DNA of 64,000 nucleotides from Tetragenococcus halophilus (GCF_021474685.1 NZ_JAKEIT010000001.1:1-64000); one strand, 5' to 3'; shown: positions 24,227-33,142, numbered from the stretch's first letter. Translations and numbers: made by a program. The notes: generated from the letters alone by a model not told the origin.

Positions 24227-25129
24227 ATGAAGAAATTTTTGTTTTCCATCAGTTTAATATTGGCCTTGTTTTTAGGTGGGTGTCAAAACTCAAGTGGCGC
24301 TCAAGCACAGCATACATCACAATCAGATGAAACAAATCATACCACTAAAGCAAGCAATGAAACTAAGGCATCACAGCGCTCAAAACCAGCTGTAAAAAAA
24401 TCAGCAACACCCACGCTATTTATTCACGGTTATCAAGGAACTACCAACTCGTTTAAGTCGATGATCAATGACATGCAAGAAGAAAATGTCGCTCAGCGTG
24501 AAATGCTTATAATGGTGCATGCAGATGGTTCTATCGACACTCAAGGTGAGCTAAGCGGAGAAAAAACAAACCCTTTGATACAAGTTATTTTTGAAGACAA
24601 TGTTAATGATGAATGGAATCAAACTGAATGGGTTAAAAACACATTAAGCTTTTTAAAAGAAGATTACCAAATAGATAAAGTCAACTTAGTAGGGCATTCA
24701 ATGGGTGGCGTTAGTGCCTACAGATATATGGGAAACTATGGGCAAGAAGATACATTGCCAGAAGTCGAAAACTTTATTGCAATCGGCGCTCCCTTTAACG
24801 ATTTTGTTGATACTAGCAATTACCAATCAATCGAGGATCTATTAAAAGAGGGGCCAGAAGAACTATCTGGAAGATACCAAGATTTTACAGAATTAACACC
24901 GCAAATACCAAATGATACATCGGTATTATTAATCGCAGGTCAATTAAACAAAGAAGACTATAGCGATGGGACAGTACCTTTAACTAGTGCTTTATCAACT
25001 TACCCTTTGCTAAAAAATAATGATTTCAAGGTAGATTATTCTATCATTCAAGGAAATAGATCGAGTCATAGCATGCTTCATGAAAATAAGAAAGTCAACG
25101 AGTTAATTGAACAGCGTTTATGGAAATAA
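24227..25129 (+). CDS. Alpha/beta hydrolase lipoprotein, DUF915 family
   Basis: The 300-residue product has a lipoprotein signal peptide with lipobox LGGC (Cys19), a Ser/Thr/Lys-rich linker to about residue 62, then an alpha/beta hydrolase domain starting TPTLFIHGYQGTTNS. The catalytic triad is visible as Ser in VGHSMGGVS, Asp in DYSDGTVP and His in SSHSML. Membrane-anchored, outside the cell, it probably hydrolyses an ester or lipid; the substrate is unknown. It has its own promoter and terminator and interrupts the nusG-rplK order on the opposite strand. Confidence 0.85.
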   Translation: MKKFLFSISLILALFLGGCQNSSGAQAQHTSQSDETNHTTKASNETKASQRSKPAVKKSATPTLFIHGYQGTTNSFKSMINDMQEENVAQREMLIMVHADGSIDTQGELSGEKTNPLIQVIFEDNVNDEWNQTEWVKNTLSFLKEDYQIDKVNLVGHSMGGVSAYRYMGNYGQEDTLPEVENFIAIGAPFNDFVDTSNYQSIEDLLKEGPEELSGRYQDFTELTPQIPNDTSVLLIAGQLNKEDYSDGTVPLTSALSTYPLLKNNDFKVDYSIIQGNRSSHSMLHENKKVNELIEQRLWK

Positions 25130-25130
25130 A

Positions 25131-25160
25131 AAAACAGCATCGTTACTGATGCTGTTTTTT
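25131..25160. terminator. Bidirectional terminator between the hydrolase gene and nusG
   Basis: A 10-base stem AAAACAGCAT/ATGCTGTTTT with A and T runs lies between the convergent genes. Confidence 0.85.
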
Positions 25161-25168
25161 TCTATCTT

Positions 25169-25714
25169 TTAGTCAATTTTATCTACTTGATCAAAGTCAA
25201 GTTCTGTACTGGTTTCACGCCCGAACATATCAATGTTTACTTTTAATTTTTGCTTTTCTTCATCAATTTCATCAACTTGTCCTTCTAAACCAGAAAAGGC
25301 ACCTTCAATAATTTTTACAGTTTCACCGTTTTCAACTTTCAGCTCCACTGTTCTTGTACTCATACCAAGTGAATGCAAAATAGAATTGATTTCTTCTGGT
25401 AACAAAGGAGAAGGCTTGCTTCCTGCCCCATGAGAACCGACAAATCCAGTCACTCCAGGAGTATTACGAACAATATACCAGGACTCATCAGTCATGACCA
25501 TTTCAACAAGTACATAGCCTGGAAATGTTTTATGAACAACTTCTTTTTCTTTACCGTTTTTGACTTCTGTTTCCTTTTCTTCTGGTACAACTACACGAAA
25601 TATGTAGTCATCCATTTGCATGCTTTGTGCCCGTGATTCTAAGTTCATCTTTACTCTATTTTCATAACCAGAATACGTGTGAAGCACATACCATCTTTTT
25701 TCAAAAGATTCCAT
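25169..25714 (-). CDS. nusG: Transcription termination/antitermination protein NusG
   Basis: NusG binds RNA polymerase and affects pausing and termination. The 181-residue product starts MESFEKRWYVLHTYSGYENR, has the NGN domain with PGYVLVEM and TPGVTGFVG, and a KOW domain (VKIIEGAFSGLEGQV). The ATG at 25714 follows AAGGAGCCGAAAAA; an upstream in-frame extension has no such site. It forms a cluster with secE and rpmG. Confidence 0.97.
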   Translation of the reverse strand: MESFEKRWYVLHTYSGYENRVKMNLESRAQSMQMDDYIFRVVVPEEKETEVKNGKEKEVVHKTFPGYVLVEMVMTDESWYIVRNTPGVTGFVGSHGAGSKPSPLLPEEINSILHSLGMSTRTVELKVENGETVKIIEGAFSGLEGQVDEIDEEKQKLKVNIDMFGRETSTELDFDQVDKID

Positions 25715-25837
25715 TTTTTCGGCTCCTTTTATTCTTATAAAATAAAAAAACCTCAAGTTCTCCTCGAAGTTTTCCTCGTGTGTATTATAGCATTCTTCCA
25801 AAAGTTTCGCTAGTATCTTCATTTAAAATTATAGCTA

Positions 25838-26008
25838 CTATTGTAATATCCAAGTAAATAGACTTTGAATACCTGTGTCCATAATGTAGAACATAACAGT
25901 AAAAATCAAAGATGTTTCAATAACTACAACTGTATCTTTACGCAACTGTTTTCCATTTGGCCATGTTACTTTTTTCATTTCATCTTTTACACTACGTAAA
26001 AATTTCAT
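25838..26008 (-). CDS. secE: Preprotein translocase subunit SecE
   Basis: SecE clamps the SecY channel in the membrane. The short 56-residue product reads MKFLRSVKDEMKKVTWPNGK at the start, with the conserved amphipathic helix and W-P motif, then a single membrane segment (VVVIETSLIFTVMFYIMDTG). GGAGG lies before the ATG. It lies between rpmG and nusG, its standard place. Confidence 0.95.
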   Translation of the reverse strand: MKFLRSVKDEMKKVTWPNGKQLRKDTVVVIETSLIFTVMFYIMDTGIQSLFTWILQ

Positions 26009-26040
26009 CTGTATCCTCCTTAAAATGGGTCATTTATTAC

Positions 26041-26193
26041 TTATTTAGTTTCTTTATGCAATGTATGCTTATTACAATACTTACAAAATTTATTTGTTTC
26101 TAAACGTTGTCCATCTGTTCCTTCACTGGTAGCTTTTGTGTAATTACGTGAGCCGCATATTGAACAAGCAAGTGCCGTCTTCTTTTTGTTCAT
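26041..26193 (-). CDS. rpmG: 50S ribosomal protein L33, zinc-binding type
   Basis: The 50-residue product starts [19 protein letters not shown] and has the second cysteine pair CKYCNKHT, so it is the four-Cys (C+) form that binds zinc. Many Firmicutes also carry a Cys-free paralogue used in zinc shortage; none is in this window. It precedes secE and nusG, the common arrangement. Confidence 0.94.
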   Translation of the reverse strand: MNKKKTALACSICGSRNYTKATSEGTDGQRLETNKFCKYCNKHTLHKETK

Positions 26194-26391
26194 TTCCACA
26201 CTACCTCCCAAGTTTACAACTACTTTTAAGCATAGTCACGTTACCACGAATTCCCGCTACTGTCAAAAAAGAGGCAAAAATTTTCACTAATTTATTAAAG
26301 GTCGCCAAATGAGAAAACTCGGTACTTTAGTAACGATGTAGTTCATGGTATCATAGTATCCTATAAAGAAAAAGTACGAGGAGGCGATTAT

Positions 26392-27033
26392 ATGCTATTA
26401 AAAACGATGGTATATAAAAAACAAGATCTAACCACAGTAACAGAGAGCAATACCTTAGAAGAAGCATTAAAAATCTTAGAAGATTCAGGTTTTCGTTGTG
26501 TTCCCATATTAGATGAAAGTAATAAAATTTTCCGAGGAAATATTTATAAGATGCATATTTATCGTCACAAAGCAAACGGCGGCGATATGACTTTACCGGT
26601 AACTCATCTGTTAAAAAATGCGACAAAATTTATTCATACAAACTCTTCCTTCTTTCAAGTTTTCTTTACCATTAAAGAACTTCCTTATATTGCTGTTCTT
26701 GATGAAGATAACTATTTTTATGGTATTTTGACCCACAGTTCTTTATTAAATATGCTTTCGCAATCATGGAATGTGGAAAAAGGAAGCTATGTATTAACTA
26801 TTGCTTCTACTGGTAAACAAGGTGATCTAGCAAATATGACAAAAATCATTTCAAGGTATAGTAATATCGCAAGTTGCATCACACTTGATATCGATAAAGA
26901 TGAATTTATTCGTCGAACAATGATCACTTTAGCTTCTAATACCAACCAGCAAACATTAGACGAAGTCGTCAGTCATTTAGAAAGTAAAGACTTTAAAGTT
27001 GTCGAAATTGAAAACCTAGCAAACCATGCTTAA
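26392..27033 (+). CDS. cbpA: Cyclic di-AMP-binding protein CbpA (CBS and ACT domains)
   Basis: The 213-residue protein has a pair of CBS repeats in the first 125 residues (CVPILDES and YIAVLDEDNYFYGILTHSSLL) and an ACT-like C-terminal domain (VLTIASTGKQGDLANMTKII). This architecture matches CbpA, identified in Listeria as a c-di-AMP receptor. Its partner protein is not evident. It stands alone with AGGAGG before the ATG and a terminator after. Confidence 0.85.
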   Translation: MLLKTMVYKKQDLTTVTESNTLEEALKILEDSGFRCVPILDESNKIFRGNIYKMHIYRHKANGGDMTLPVTHLLKNATKFIHTNSSFFQVFFTIKELPYIAVLDEDNYFYGILTHSSLLNMLSQSWNVEKGSYVLTIASTGKQGDLANMTKIISRYSNIASCITLDIDKDEFIRRTMITLASNTNQQTLDEVVSHLESKDFKVVEIENLANHA

Positions 27034-27083
27034 AAAAATGTCAGCTCAATGACCCATTTTGGGAAATTTTGCTGACATTTTTG
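27034..27083 (+). terminator. Terminator after cbpA
   Basis: AAATGTCAGC and GCTGACATTT form a 10-base stem with a 28-base loop and T-run. Confidence 0.75.
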
Positions 27084-27098
27084 ATAAAATATTAAAAG

Positions 27099-28049
27099 TT
27101 AGAACCAAAATAGTCGTTTTTGAGAGGACAAAATAAAATCATAAAAAGCTTTACTCGAATCCTCTCCATCTTTTTGCAAAAATTGCTTGCTAAAAGTTTT
27201 TAGGTGAATTCTGTCAGCCTTAAAATGATAGAAGTATTTTGAGCTTACATGCCTTTGAAATCCTAATAATATAATTAAGTAAAAAATTTTTAACATCGGA
27301 AGTCTCTCAACGACTACTAGCTCAACTCCTGAATCATATACATTAGCCATTGGTGCTATTTTGACGCCGCCACCAAAATAGGGATGATTCGTCGCAGTAC
27401 ATAAAAAAGCATGTTCAAAATGATAGCTTTGATGATTACATTCAATTGAAATCGGGAAGCCTTTTTGTCTGAAAAGTACGCCTAAGGCTGTTTTTACGTA
27501 AGACAAAGCGTTCAATTTATACATATTCAGTTGTTGCTTTGCTTTTGAATGATTTGTAGCATGTACTATAGCCGCATCCAAACCGACACCGATATTATTC
27601 ACGCAAAGACTATGAATATCGCTATTTTTTTCATAGCAGCTGAGTACAGAAAGTTTGCGTGGCTTACTTGTTTGTAGTATATCTTCCAAAATTTTTGCAG
27701 GCGATTGTAAAAAGCCTAAACTTCTAGCAAAATCACTTCCCGAACCTGCTGGAATATAAGCGATAGGAATTTGACTTGTTAGGTAATTGATGACTTGATG
27801 AAGTGTACCATCTCCACCAATAACGATCAGTAGAGGAAAAGACACGCTATCTTCTTTAGCATTCCAGCTAAATAAAACAGAAGCCGTTAATTCGCTAGCG
27901 ATCTCGGCTTCATGTGAGGGATATTTTGTTTGTATGACGGTAAATTGCAGTTGTTTTTCTTCCATTAACGAAATAATCTGTTTTCCTACTCTTTGACCCT
28001 TGCCGCCCCCAGCTGCTGGATTGATTAAAAGATAATAATGAAATTTCAT
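27099..28049 (-). CDS. Diacylglycerol/lipid kinase family protein
   Basis: The 316-residue product belongs to the DagK_cat family, which phosphorylates diacylglycerol or related lipids. Motifs: NPAAGGGKGQRVG at the N-terminus, VIGGDGTLHQVINYL near residue 80, and IPAGSGSDFARSLG. It resembles the YegS/BmrU branch rather than the housekeeping DgkB, so the substrate is open. The ATG follows GGAGCAGGTTC. A structured RNA of unknown kind ends 58 bases upstream on the same strand. Confidence 0.85.
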   Translation of the reverse strand: MKFHYYLLINPAAGGGKGQRVGKQIISLMEEKQLQFTVIQTKYPSHEAEIASELTASVLFSWNAKEDSVSFPLLIVIGGDGTLHQVINYLTSQIPIAYIPAGSGSDFARSLGFLQSPAKILEDILQTSKPRKLSVLSCYEKNSDIHSLCVNNIGVGLDAAIVHATNHSKAKQQLNMYKLNALSYVKTALGVLFRQKGFPISIECNHQSYHFEHAFLCTATNHPYFGGGVKIAPMANVYDSGVELVVVERLPMLKIFYLIILLGFQRHVSSKYFYHFKADRIHLKTFSKQFLQKDGEDSSKAFYDFILSSQKRLFWF

Positions 28050-28106
28050 GAACCTGCTCCAAAGTGTTTTCTGTCTATTATAACACGCTCATAGCCAAAA
28101 AAAGGC

Positions 28107-28361
28107 AAAAAAATAGAATCCGATGAGAATGATTTTTGAGAAAGTCTTTCAACGTTCTTAAAGTAATTGTTCTAACATAATCTTGAAGGTTCGTATGTCC
28201 ACTTCAATCATATGCTCATACACTCATCGGATTCCTATTCAATTAGTAAGGAGTAACTCAAATTCCCACATCCTTTTTCGTTCATTTAAGATTCACAACA
28301 ATTCTTTTCTCGCAGCTCCTTTTTCGGCTGCCTTACTGGGAATTCTTATGTCTCCTTACAC
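28107..28361 (-). ncRNA. Candidate structured non-coding RNA, unassigned
   Basis: A transcript of about 255 bases is suggested by a good promoter and a terminator with no gene between. The 5' domain closes by GTAAGGAG (28352-28359) with CTCCTTAC (28246-28253), then GAATTCCCA (28337-28345) with TGGGAATTT (28260-28268), and an inner hairpin GCAGC/GCTGC (28312-28331). CGAAAAAGGA occurs twice (28317-28326, 28271-28280). The 3' part is bounded by a 12-base stem (28116-28127 with 28223-28234) ending in T7. No known RNA family is recognised; 6S RNA or a leader of the lipid kinase are alternatives. Confidence 0.6.
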
Positions 28362-28365
28362 TTAT

Positions 28366-28394
28366 TTTATACCATATTTCCAAAATAAATGCAA
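28366..28394 (-). promoter_or_regulatory. Promoter of the structured RNA
   Basis: On the minus strand TTGCAT (28389-28394) and TATAAA (28366-28371) are 17 bases apart. Start of transcription is expected near 28359-28361. Confidence 0.75.
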
Positions 28395-28486
28395 GCGTTT
28401 TCTATACAAAAAGTAAGATTTTGTTAAAAAATAGTTACTATTTTTTTTAAATTTTGTTATACTTTCTTTTTAAGAGGAGAATTGAT

Positions 28487-28750
28487 ATGAAATATTACCA
28501 TTTAATTGGTTTTTCTGCCCTATTGACAGCTATCCAGTTCACCTTACAAAGTTTTTTGGGACTGGAGTTACCTTCAATCATTCAAAAAGTTTTTGTAGGA
28601 ATGCAAGCCACTTTATTAATCGGCTATAGTTTATTATTTCTAGTATATGTAATAAAAAGAAAGAAAAAGGTTCATAAGAAAAAAAGACCCAATGTCGTGA
28701 CAATAAAAAAACAACCAAAAGAAGCACGTTCTTATTCAAAAGCCAGTTGA
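28487..28750 (+). CDS. Small integral membrane protein with basic tail
   Basis: The 87-residue product has two hydrophobic segments (about residues 5-22 and 30-55) and a strongly basic C-terminus (RKKKVHKKKRPNVVTIKK). The ATG at 28487 follows AAGAGGAGAATTGAT. No family is recognised. Two membrane helices would leave both ends on one side, probably with the Lys/Arg tail in the cytoplasm. It is transcribed away from the structured RNA. Confidence 0.75.
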   Translation: MKYYHLIGFSALLTAIQFTLQSFLGLELPSIIQKVFVGMQATLLIGYSLLFLVYVIKRKKKVHKKKRPNVVTIKKQPKEARSYSKAS

Positions 28751-28771
28751 AAATTGTGGTTTTTGTTTTTT
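28737..28771 (+). terminator. Weak terminator after the small membrane protein
   Basis: AAAAGCCA can pair with TGGTTTTT (one G-U) around the stop codon, followed by a T-rich run. Confidence 0.45.
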
Positions 28772-28862
28772 ACGTCCTAGCCAGAACTTTTTTAATGATC
28801 TAAAAATTTTGCAGTTCATCAACCATCCTGCGTAATCAAAACTTGGAGAAAGAAGGATTTAC

Positions 28863-29351
28863 ATGACAAACAACAGAATAAAAGTCATTACCGCCAATGC
28901 AATTATTACTGCACTCTACGTAGCATTAAGTTTCATTTCGCCCTTATCTTCTGGAGCAATCCAGTTTAGGTTATCAGAAAGCTTGAACCATCTGGTCGTT
29001 TTTAACAGGAAATTATTATGGGGTGTATTTGCCGGTGTGGTAGTTTTTAACTTATTATTTGGTGAAGGCCCACTAGATGTTATCTTCGGAGGTGCCCAAA
29101 CACTATTGGCGCTGCTATTAACTGCTGTATTAGAAAAGAAAGTGCCAAATATCAAGGCTCGTTTAGTTTTGAATACTTTATTCTTTACTTTTAGCATGTT
29201 CTTAATTGCCTTAATGTTAACATTAACTGCAGAACTTCCTTTTTGGTTTACTTATCTAACAACAGCTTTAAGTGAGTTGATCATTATGAGTATCTCAGCT
29301 CCAGTCATGTATTTTATTGATAAAAATTTACATTTTTCTAAACAAGTATAA
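28863..29351 (+). CDS. queT: QueT family queuosine-precursor transporter
   Basis: The 162-residue product is a small membrane protein of the QueT family, the substrate-binding S component of an ECF-type importer thought to take up a queuosine precursor. Visible are about five membrane segments and the family segments ALSFISPLSSGAIQFRLSE and FGEGPLDVIFGGAQTLLA. In many Firmicutes such genes follow a preQ1 riboswitch, but no convincing preQ1 motif was found in the 112 bases upstream. AGAAAGAAGG lies before the ATG. Confidence 0.85.
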   Translation: MTNNRIKVITANAIITALYVALSFISPLSSGAIQFRLSESLNHLVVFNRKLLWGVFAGVVVFNLLFGEGPLDVIFGGAQTLLALLLTAVLEKKVPNIKARLVLNTLFFTFSMFLIALMLTLTAELPFWFTYLTTALSELIIMSISAPVMYFIDKNLHFSKQV

Positions 29352-29356
29352 TAAAA

Positions 29357-29396
29357 AATACAGAGGTATAAGCTTAAGCTTGTGCCTCTGCATTTT
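29357..29396. terminator. Bidirectional terminator between queT and recD2
   Basis: AATACAGAGGTATAAGCTT pairs imperfectly with AAGCTTGTGCCTCTGCATT, with A and T runs on both sides. Confidence 0.85.
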
Positions 29397-31915
29397 TATT
29401 TTCCACTTGTTTGAAAATCATATGGCTTGAGATTGCCCATACCAATCATAGGATCAACCGCTTTTTCATTAATCATTTTTTCTGTTAACTCTCCAGACAA
29501 CACTTCGGAAGTCTCTTTAGTTGACTGTTCAAATAAATCGGAAGTAACTACTTTTGTTGTTGAATCTTTTTCTTTAATTTTGTTCTTTCTTTTACTTGCG
29601 CCAATTTCAAAGGGTGCTTCTTCTTGCTCATTTTCATAGCTTAAAATTTTTAACCTCATTGCTTGTGAAATCGAATCGATGCCACTGATTCTTTCTTTTA
29701 AAGTAGTCAAACGTAGCGTTGATACTTGTTCAACACAACGACTATAAGCAGAGGTTTCCCCCAGTAAAATCAACATCTCTTTGCTTCTAGTGACAGCTGT
29801 ATAAAGTAAATTCCGTTGTAACATACGATAATACTGATTGACCATAGGCAAAATAACCATTTTAAATTCACTGCCTTGTGCTTTATGAATAGAACAACAA
29901 TAAGAAAGCGTAATCTTGTTCCACTCGTTGCGCTTATAAACTACCTCATTTGCATCAAAAGCAATAACTAGTTCATCCACTTTATCCTCCGAATCTTTTG
30001 CGTAGATGATACCTGTAATTTCGCCCATATCGCCGTTAAATACATTATCTTCTGGTGAATTAACCAACTGCAGCACTTTATCACCAATACGATAGACTGT
30101 ATCGTTAAATGTAACTTCCTTTTTTGTCCCCTCTTTATTGGAGTTAAAAATTTCTTGCATCTTTTTATTTAATGCATTAATGCCAGCAGGTCCTTTATAC
30201 ATAGGAGCTAAAACTTGGATATCCTGTGGAGTAAATCCTTTCTCCTTCGCCTTTAAAACTACCTTAGAAATCAGAGGTTCGATTTGTTGTACCTGGCAAG
30301 AAAAATAAGACCGATCTTTTTGATTTTGTATAAAATCATTAGGGAGTTGACCATTTTTTATTTCATGTGCTAAAGGGATAATACTAGAACCATCCCCTTG
30401 ACGATAGATCTCAGTCAATTCTTTTTGTGGAATCTCGGAAACATTTAATAAATCATGTAAAACCTGGCCGGGTCCTACAGAAGGTAGTTGGTCCTTGTCT
30501 CCAACAAAAATCACCTGCATGTTATCAGGAATAGATTTAAATAAGGTATTTGCTAACCAAGTATCTACCATAGACATTTCGTCAACAATTAAAAGTCCTC
30601 CTTCAAGCTCTTTAGGCTCCGCATTTTTTGCATTATTTTCTCGCCCATTTAAACCTAGTAAACGATGAATCGTACTGCTAGGTAGACCGGTGGTTTCATT
30701 CATACGTTTAGCAGCACGTCCTGTCGGTGCTGCTAGTAAAATAGGAAAGGTCTCTTCTGAATACTGGCTAGGATCCAAATCGATTTCATTTAATTCAGCA
30801 AATAACTGTACGATACCGCTGATAACGGTAGTTTTTCCTGTTCCTGGACCACCTGTTAAGATAAATAAAGGTGCTTTAATCGCTTCTTTGATTGCTGCTT
30901 CTTGCGAATCTCCATAAACGATACCTAAACGTTTTTCTAATTTGCGCAAATTTTTATTCACTTTATTTTCTGCATAATTGATTTCCTTTTGCCGCTGCAT
31001 GAGCCGTTGGACAGATGAAGCAATGCCCCATTCTGCAAAATACAAACTATTTTCATAAAGAGCTGTTTCTTCCTGTTGGATCTTGCCTTCTTCTACTAAC
31101 TCGATTACACCATTGGCAATTTTTTCTGGATCAATTTCAACAGGTCGACTACTCTCCAATATATGTAAGACTTGCTCTAGTAGTTTTTTAGCTTCAATAT
31201 AAGTATTACCTGTTTCCATTGATTGTTGTAAAATCTGATGTAAGATAGCCGCACGAATCCTTTTATCTGATGTCGCATCAATACCCAACTGCTCAGCGAT
31301 ATTGTCAGCCTTTTTAAACCCAATCCCCTCAATATCTTCAACCAGTTGATAAGGGTTTTCTTCAATAACTTCTAATGTTTCATTTTTATACGTTTGATAA
31401 ATAGTAAATGCTAACTGACTACCAAAGCCATAGCGATTTAAACCGACAATAACCTTATCCATACCATAATTTAGGCGAACTGTATCTAGTAACATTTCCC
31501 GCTTTTTTTTAGTCAATCCCGTAATTTGTTCTAGTAAGGAAGGTTCTTCTAAAATTCTATCAATAGCATTCTCTCCAAAAAGATCGACAATCTTTTCAGC
31601 AGTTTTTTTCCCAATACCAGGAAATTTATCGCTAGAAAGATAATTGATCAAACCTGTTTCAGAAGTCGGCTGCTCCTTTTGATAAGAATTGGCTTTAAAT
31701 TGTTCACCATACTTTGGATGAACTACACGCTCTCCAAAAAAGCGATAAAGTTCTTCTTCTTGAACATTACCAAAACTCCCCGTGACCACAATCTCTTTTT
31801 CACCATAGTCCATATCTGTTTCAATAATCTTAACCAGAAGCACTTTATAAAAATTATTAGGATTTCTGAAAAAAATAGCCGCAACTTTACCAATGATATA
31901 ATTATCTTCTGACAA
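29396..31915 (-). CDS. recD2: ATP-dependent 5'-3' DNA helicase RecD2
   Basis: RecD2 is a superfamily 1B helicase that works without RecBC. The 839-residue product has tandem helix-hairpin-helix motifs in the N-terminal half (FPGIGKKTAEKIV, IEGIGFKKAD), Walker A LTGGPGTGKTTV near residue 350, VDEMSMVD, and the C-terminal motif SYCCSIHKAQGSEF with AVTRSK. The TTG at 31915 is preferred because AAAGGAG lies 11 bases before it; the in-frame ATG at 31936 has no ribosome binding site upstream. The longer start remains possible. Confidence 0.92.
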   Translation of the reverse strand: MSEDNYIIGKVAAIFFRNPNNFYKVLLVKIIETDMDYGEKEIVVTGSFGNVQEEELYRFFGERVVHPKYGEQFKANSYQKEQPTSETGLINYLSSDKFPGIGKKTAEKIVDLFGENAIDRILEEPSLLEQITGLTKKKREMLLDTVRLNYGMDKVIVGLNRYGFGSQLAFTIYQTYKNETLEVIEENPYQLVEDIEGIGFKKADNIAEQLGIDATSDKRIRAAILHQILQQSMETGNTYIEAKKLLEQVLHILESSRPVEIDPEKIANGVIELVEEGKIQQEETALYENSLYFAEWGIASSVQRLMQRQKEINYAENKVNKNLRKLEKRLGIVYGDSQEAAIKEAIKAPLFILTGGPGTGKTTVISGIVQLFAELNEIDLDPSQYSEETFPILLAAPTGRAAKRMNETTGLPSSTIHRLLGLNGRENNAKNAEPKELEGGLLIVDEMSMVDTWLANTLFKSIPDNMQVIFVGDKDQLPSVGPGQVLHDLLNVSEIPQKELTEIYRQGDGSSIIPLAHEIKNGQLPNDFIQNQKDRSYFSCQVQQIEPLISKVVLKAKEKGFTPQDIQVLAPMYKGPAGINALNKKMQEIFNSNKEGTKKEVTFNDTVYRIGDKVLQLVNSPEDNVFNGDMGEITGIIYAKDSEDKVDELVIAFDANEVVYKRNEWNKITLSYCCSIHKAQGSEFKMVILPMVNQYYRMLQRNLLYTAVTRSKEMLILLGETSAYSRCVEQVSTLRLTTLKERISGIDSISQAMRLKILSYENEQEEAPFEIGASKRKNKIKEKDSTTKVVTSDLFEQSTKETSEVLSGELTEKMINEKAVDPMIGMGNLKPYDFQTSGK

Positions 31916-31950
31916 TGAATAAGCCGCTCCTTTCATCTAGACTGCGCAAT

Positions 31951-32574
31951 TTATGGAAGAAAGCTAACATCGTTCCATAAAGTTAATTTATAAGGGATTT
32001 TTTTATCTTTTGTTTTTAGAATAGACAAACTGTTATTTTTGAGCCCACCCATATTACGTAAATCGGCGGTGTCTTTTCCTGCCAAAAATTGTACTGCTGC
32101 AGTCATCGAGGCGCCATGGCCTACAAAAAGTATAGGATCATTATACTGACTTGCAGCTTCTGTGATCGTCTTTGTCATACGTTCCAGCATAGCAGTTACA
32201 GTTTCTCCATTAAACACTGTAGGATCATAAAGGTCCAAATGGTGACGCATATTGTTTAGTGTCTCTTGATAACGCGCATGCATTTCAGCAATACTCTTAC
32301 CTTCTAAATTACCATAGCCCATTTCTCTTAAATTTGAATCATAGTAGATAGGCACTGAATGTTGCCACTGCTGTACGATCCCCTCAGCTGTTTGTCTTGC
32401 ACGCTGTGAAGGACTCGAGTAAACAGCGACAAAAGGAATATCTTTTAAGTGGTCTCCAAGTGCACGAATCTGAGTAAAACTTGTAGGAAGTAAAGGCGAG
32501 TCCCCGTTCATCCCTTGAAAACGACCTTGTTCGTTCCACTCTGTTTTACCATGTCTAGTAAAATATAGCCTCAC
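31951..32574 (-). CDS. Histidine phosphatase family protein
   Basis: The 207-residue product is in the phosphoglycerate mutase-like branch. It has the catalytic RHG motif at the N-terminus (LYFTRHGKTEWNE, phospho-acceptor His8), the second Arg in YSSPSQRARQTAE, Glu in LREMGYGNLEG and the second His in FVGHGASM. The lack of other mutase features suggests a broad phosphatase rather than a glycolytic enzyme. It lies 23 bases from trmL and may be in the same transcript. Confidence 0.88.
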   Translation of the reverse strand: MRLYFTRHGKTEWNEQGRFQGMNGDSPLLPTSFTQIRALGDHLKDIPFVAVYSSPSQRARQTAEGIVQQWQHSVPIYYDSNLREMGYGNLEGKSIAEMHARYQETLNNMRHHLDLYDPTVFNGETVTAMLERMTKTITEAASQYNDPILFVGHGASMTAAVQFLAGKDTADLRNMGGLKNNSLSILKTKDKKIPYKLTLWNDVSFLP

Positions 32575-32597
32575 TTTATTTCCCCTTTCATCTTTCT

Positions 32598-33101
32598 TTA
32601 GTCTAATTTATCATTTTCGTAGTGGTGAGTTAACTCCAAATTAGGAAAGCCTTGTTGTCGCAAAGCTTCATAAGCCACTGCAACGACTGTATTAGATAAG
32701 TTTAACGAACGTACATGGGTATCATTCATCGGAAGACGTAAACATTTGTCTTCATTTTCGCGCATAAATTCCTCAGGCAAGCCTGTAGTTTCTTTACCAA
32801 AAAGAAAATAATGATCGAGACCATCATTAAAATTCTCATCACTATAAATTTTATGTGAGAACTTTGAAATCAAGTGTAGAGGATTATCTCCTACAGTAGT
32901 TAAGAAGTCATCAAGATTTTTGTGATAAGTAATATCTACACTATTCCAATAGTCCAATCCAGCTCGTTTCAAATGTTTGTCATCTGTCGAAAATCCTAAG
33001 GGTTCAATTAAATGTAGCGGAGAATTCGTCGCCGCACAAGTTCTTGCAATATTTCCTGTATTGTTTGGGATCAATGGTTCAAATAACGCGATATGATTCA
33101 C
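32598..33101 (-). CDS. trmL: tRNA (cytidine/uridine-34-2'-O)-methyltransferase
   Basis: TrmL methylates the wobble ribose of certain leucine tRNAs. The 167-residue SPOUT protein has the N-terminal [13 protein letters not shown], the middle [13 protein letters not shown], and the C-terminal knot segment [19 protein letters not shown] that binds SAM. It has its own promoter near 33143-33170. Confidence 0.93.
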   Translation of the reverse strand: MNHIALFEPLIPNNTGNIARTCAATNSPLHLIEPLGFSTDDKHLKRAGLDYWNSVDITYHKNLDDFLTTVGDNPLHLISKFSHKIYSDENFNDGLDHYFLFGKETTGLPEEFMRENEDKCLRLPMNDTHVRSLNLSNTVVAVAYEALRQQGFPNLELTHHYENDKLD

Positions 33102-33142
33102 TAAAAGTTCCTCTTTTCTTATTTTACATTAAATGTTTAATA

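Noticed and set aside
28183-28416. Open frame of 77 codons on the plus strand over the structured RNA
   Set aside because: No ribosome binding site, unusual composition, and it runs across both the promoter and the stems of the minus-strand RNA.
28751-28862. Possible preQ1 riboswitch before queT (CGTCCTAGCC, later an ACTTGGAGAA segment)
   Set aside because: Neither the class I stem-loop with A-rich tail nor the class II fold can be built from the bases present; only a short CTAGC similarity remains.
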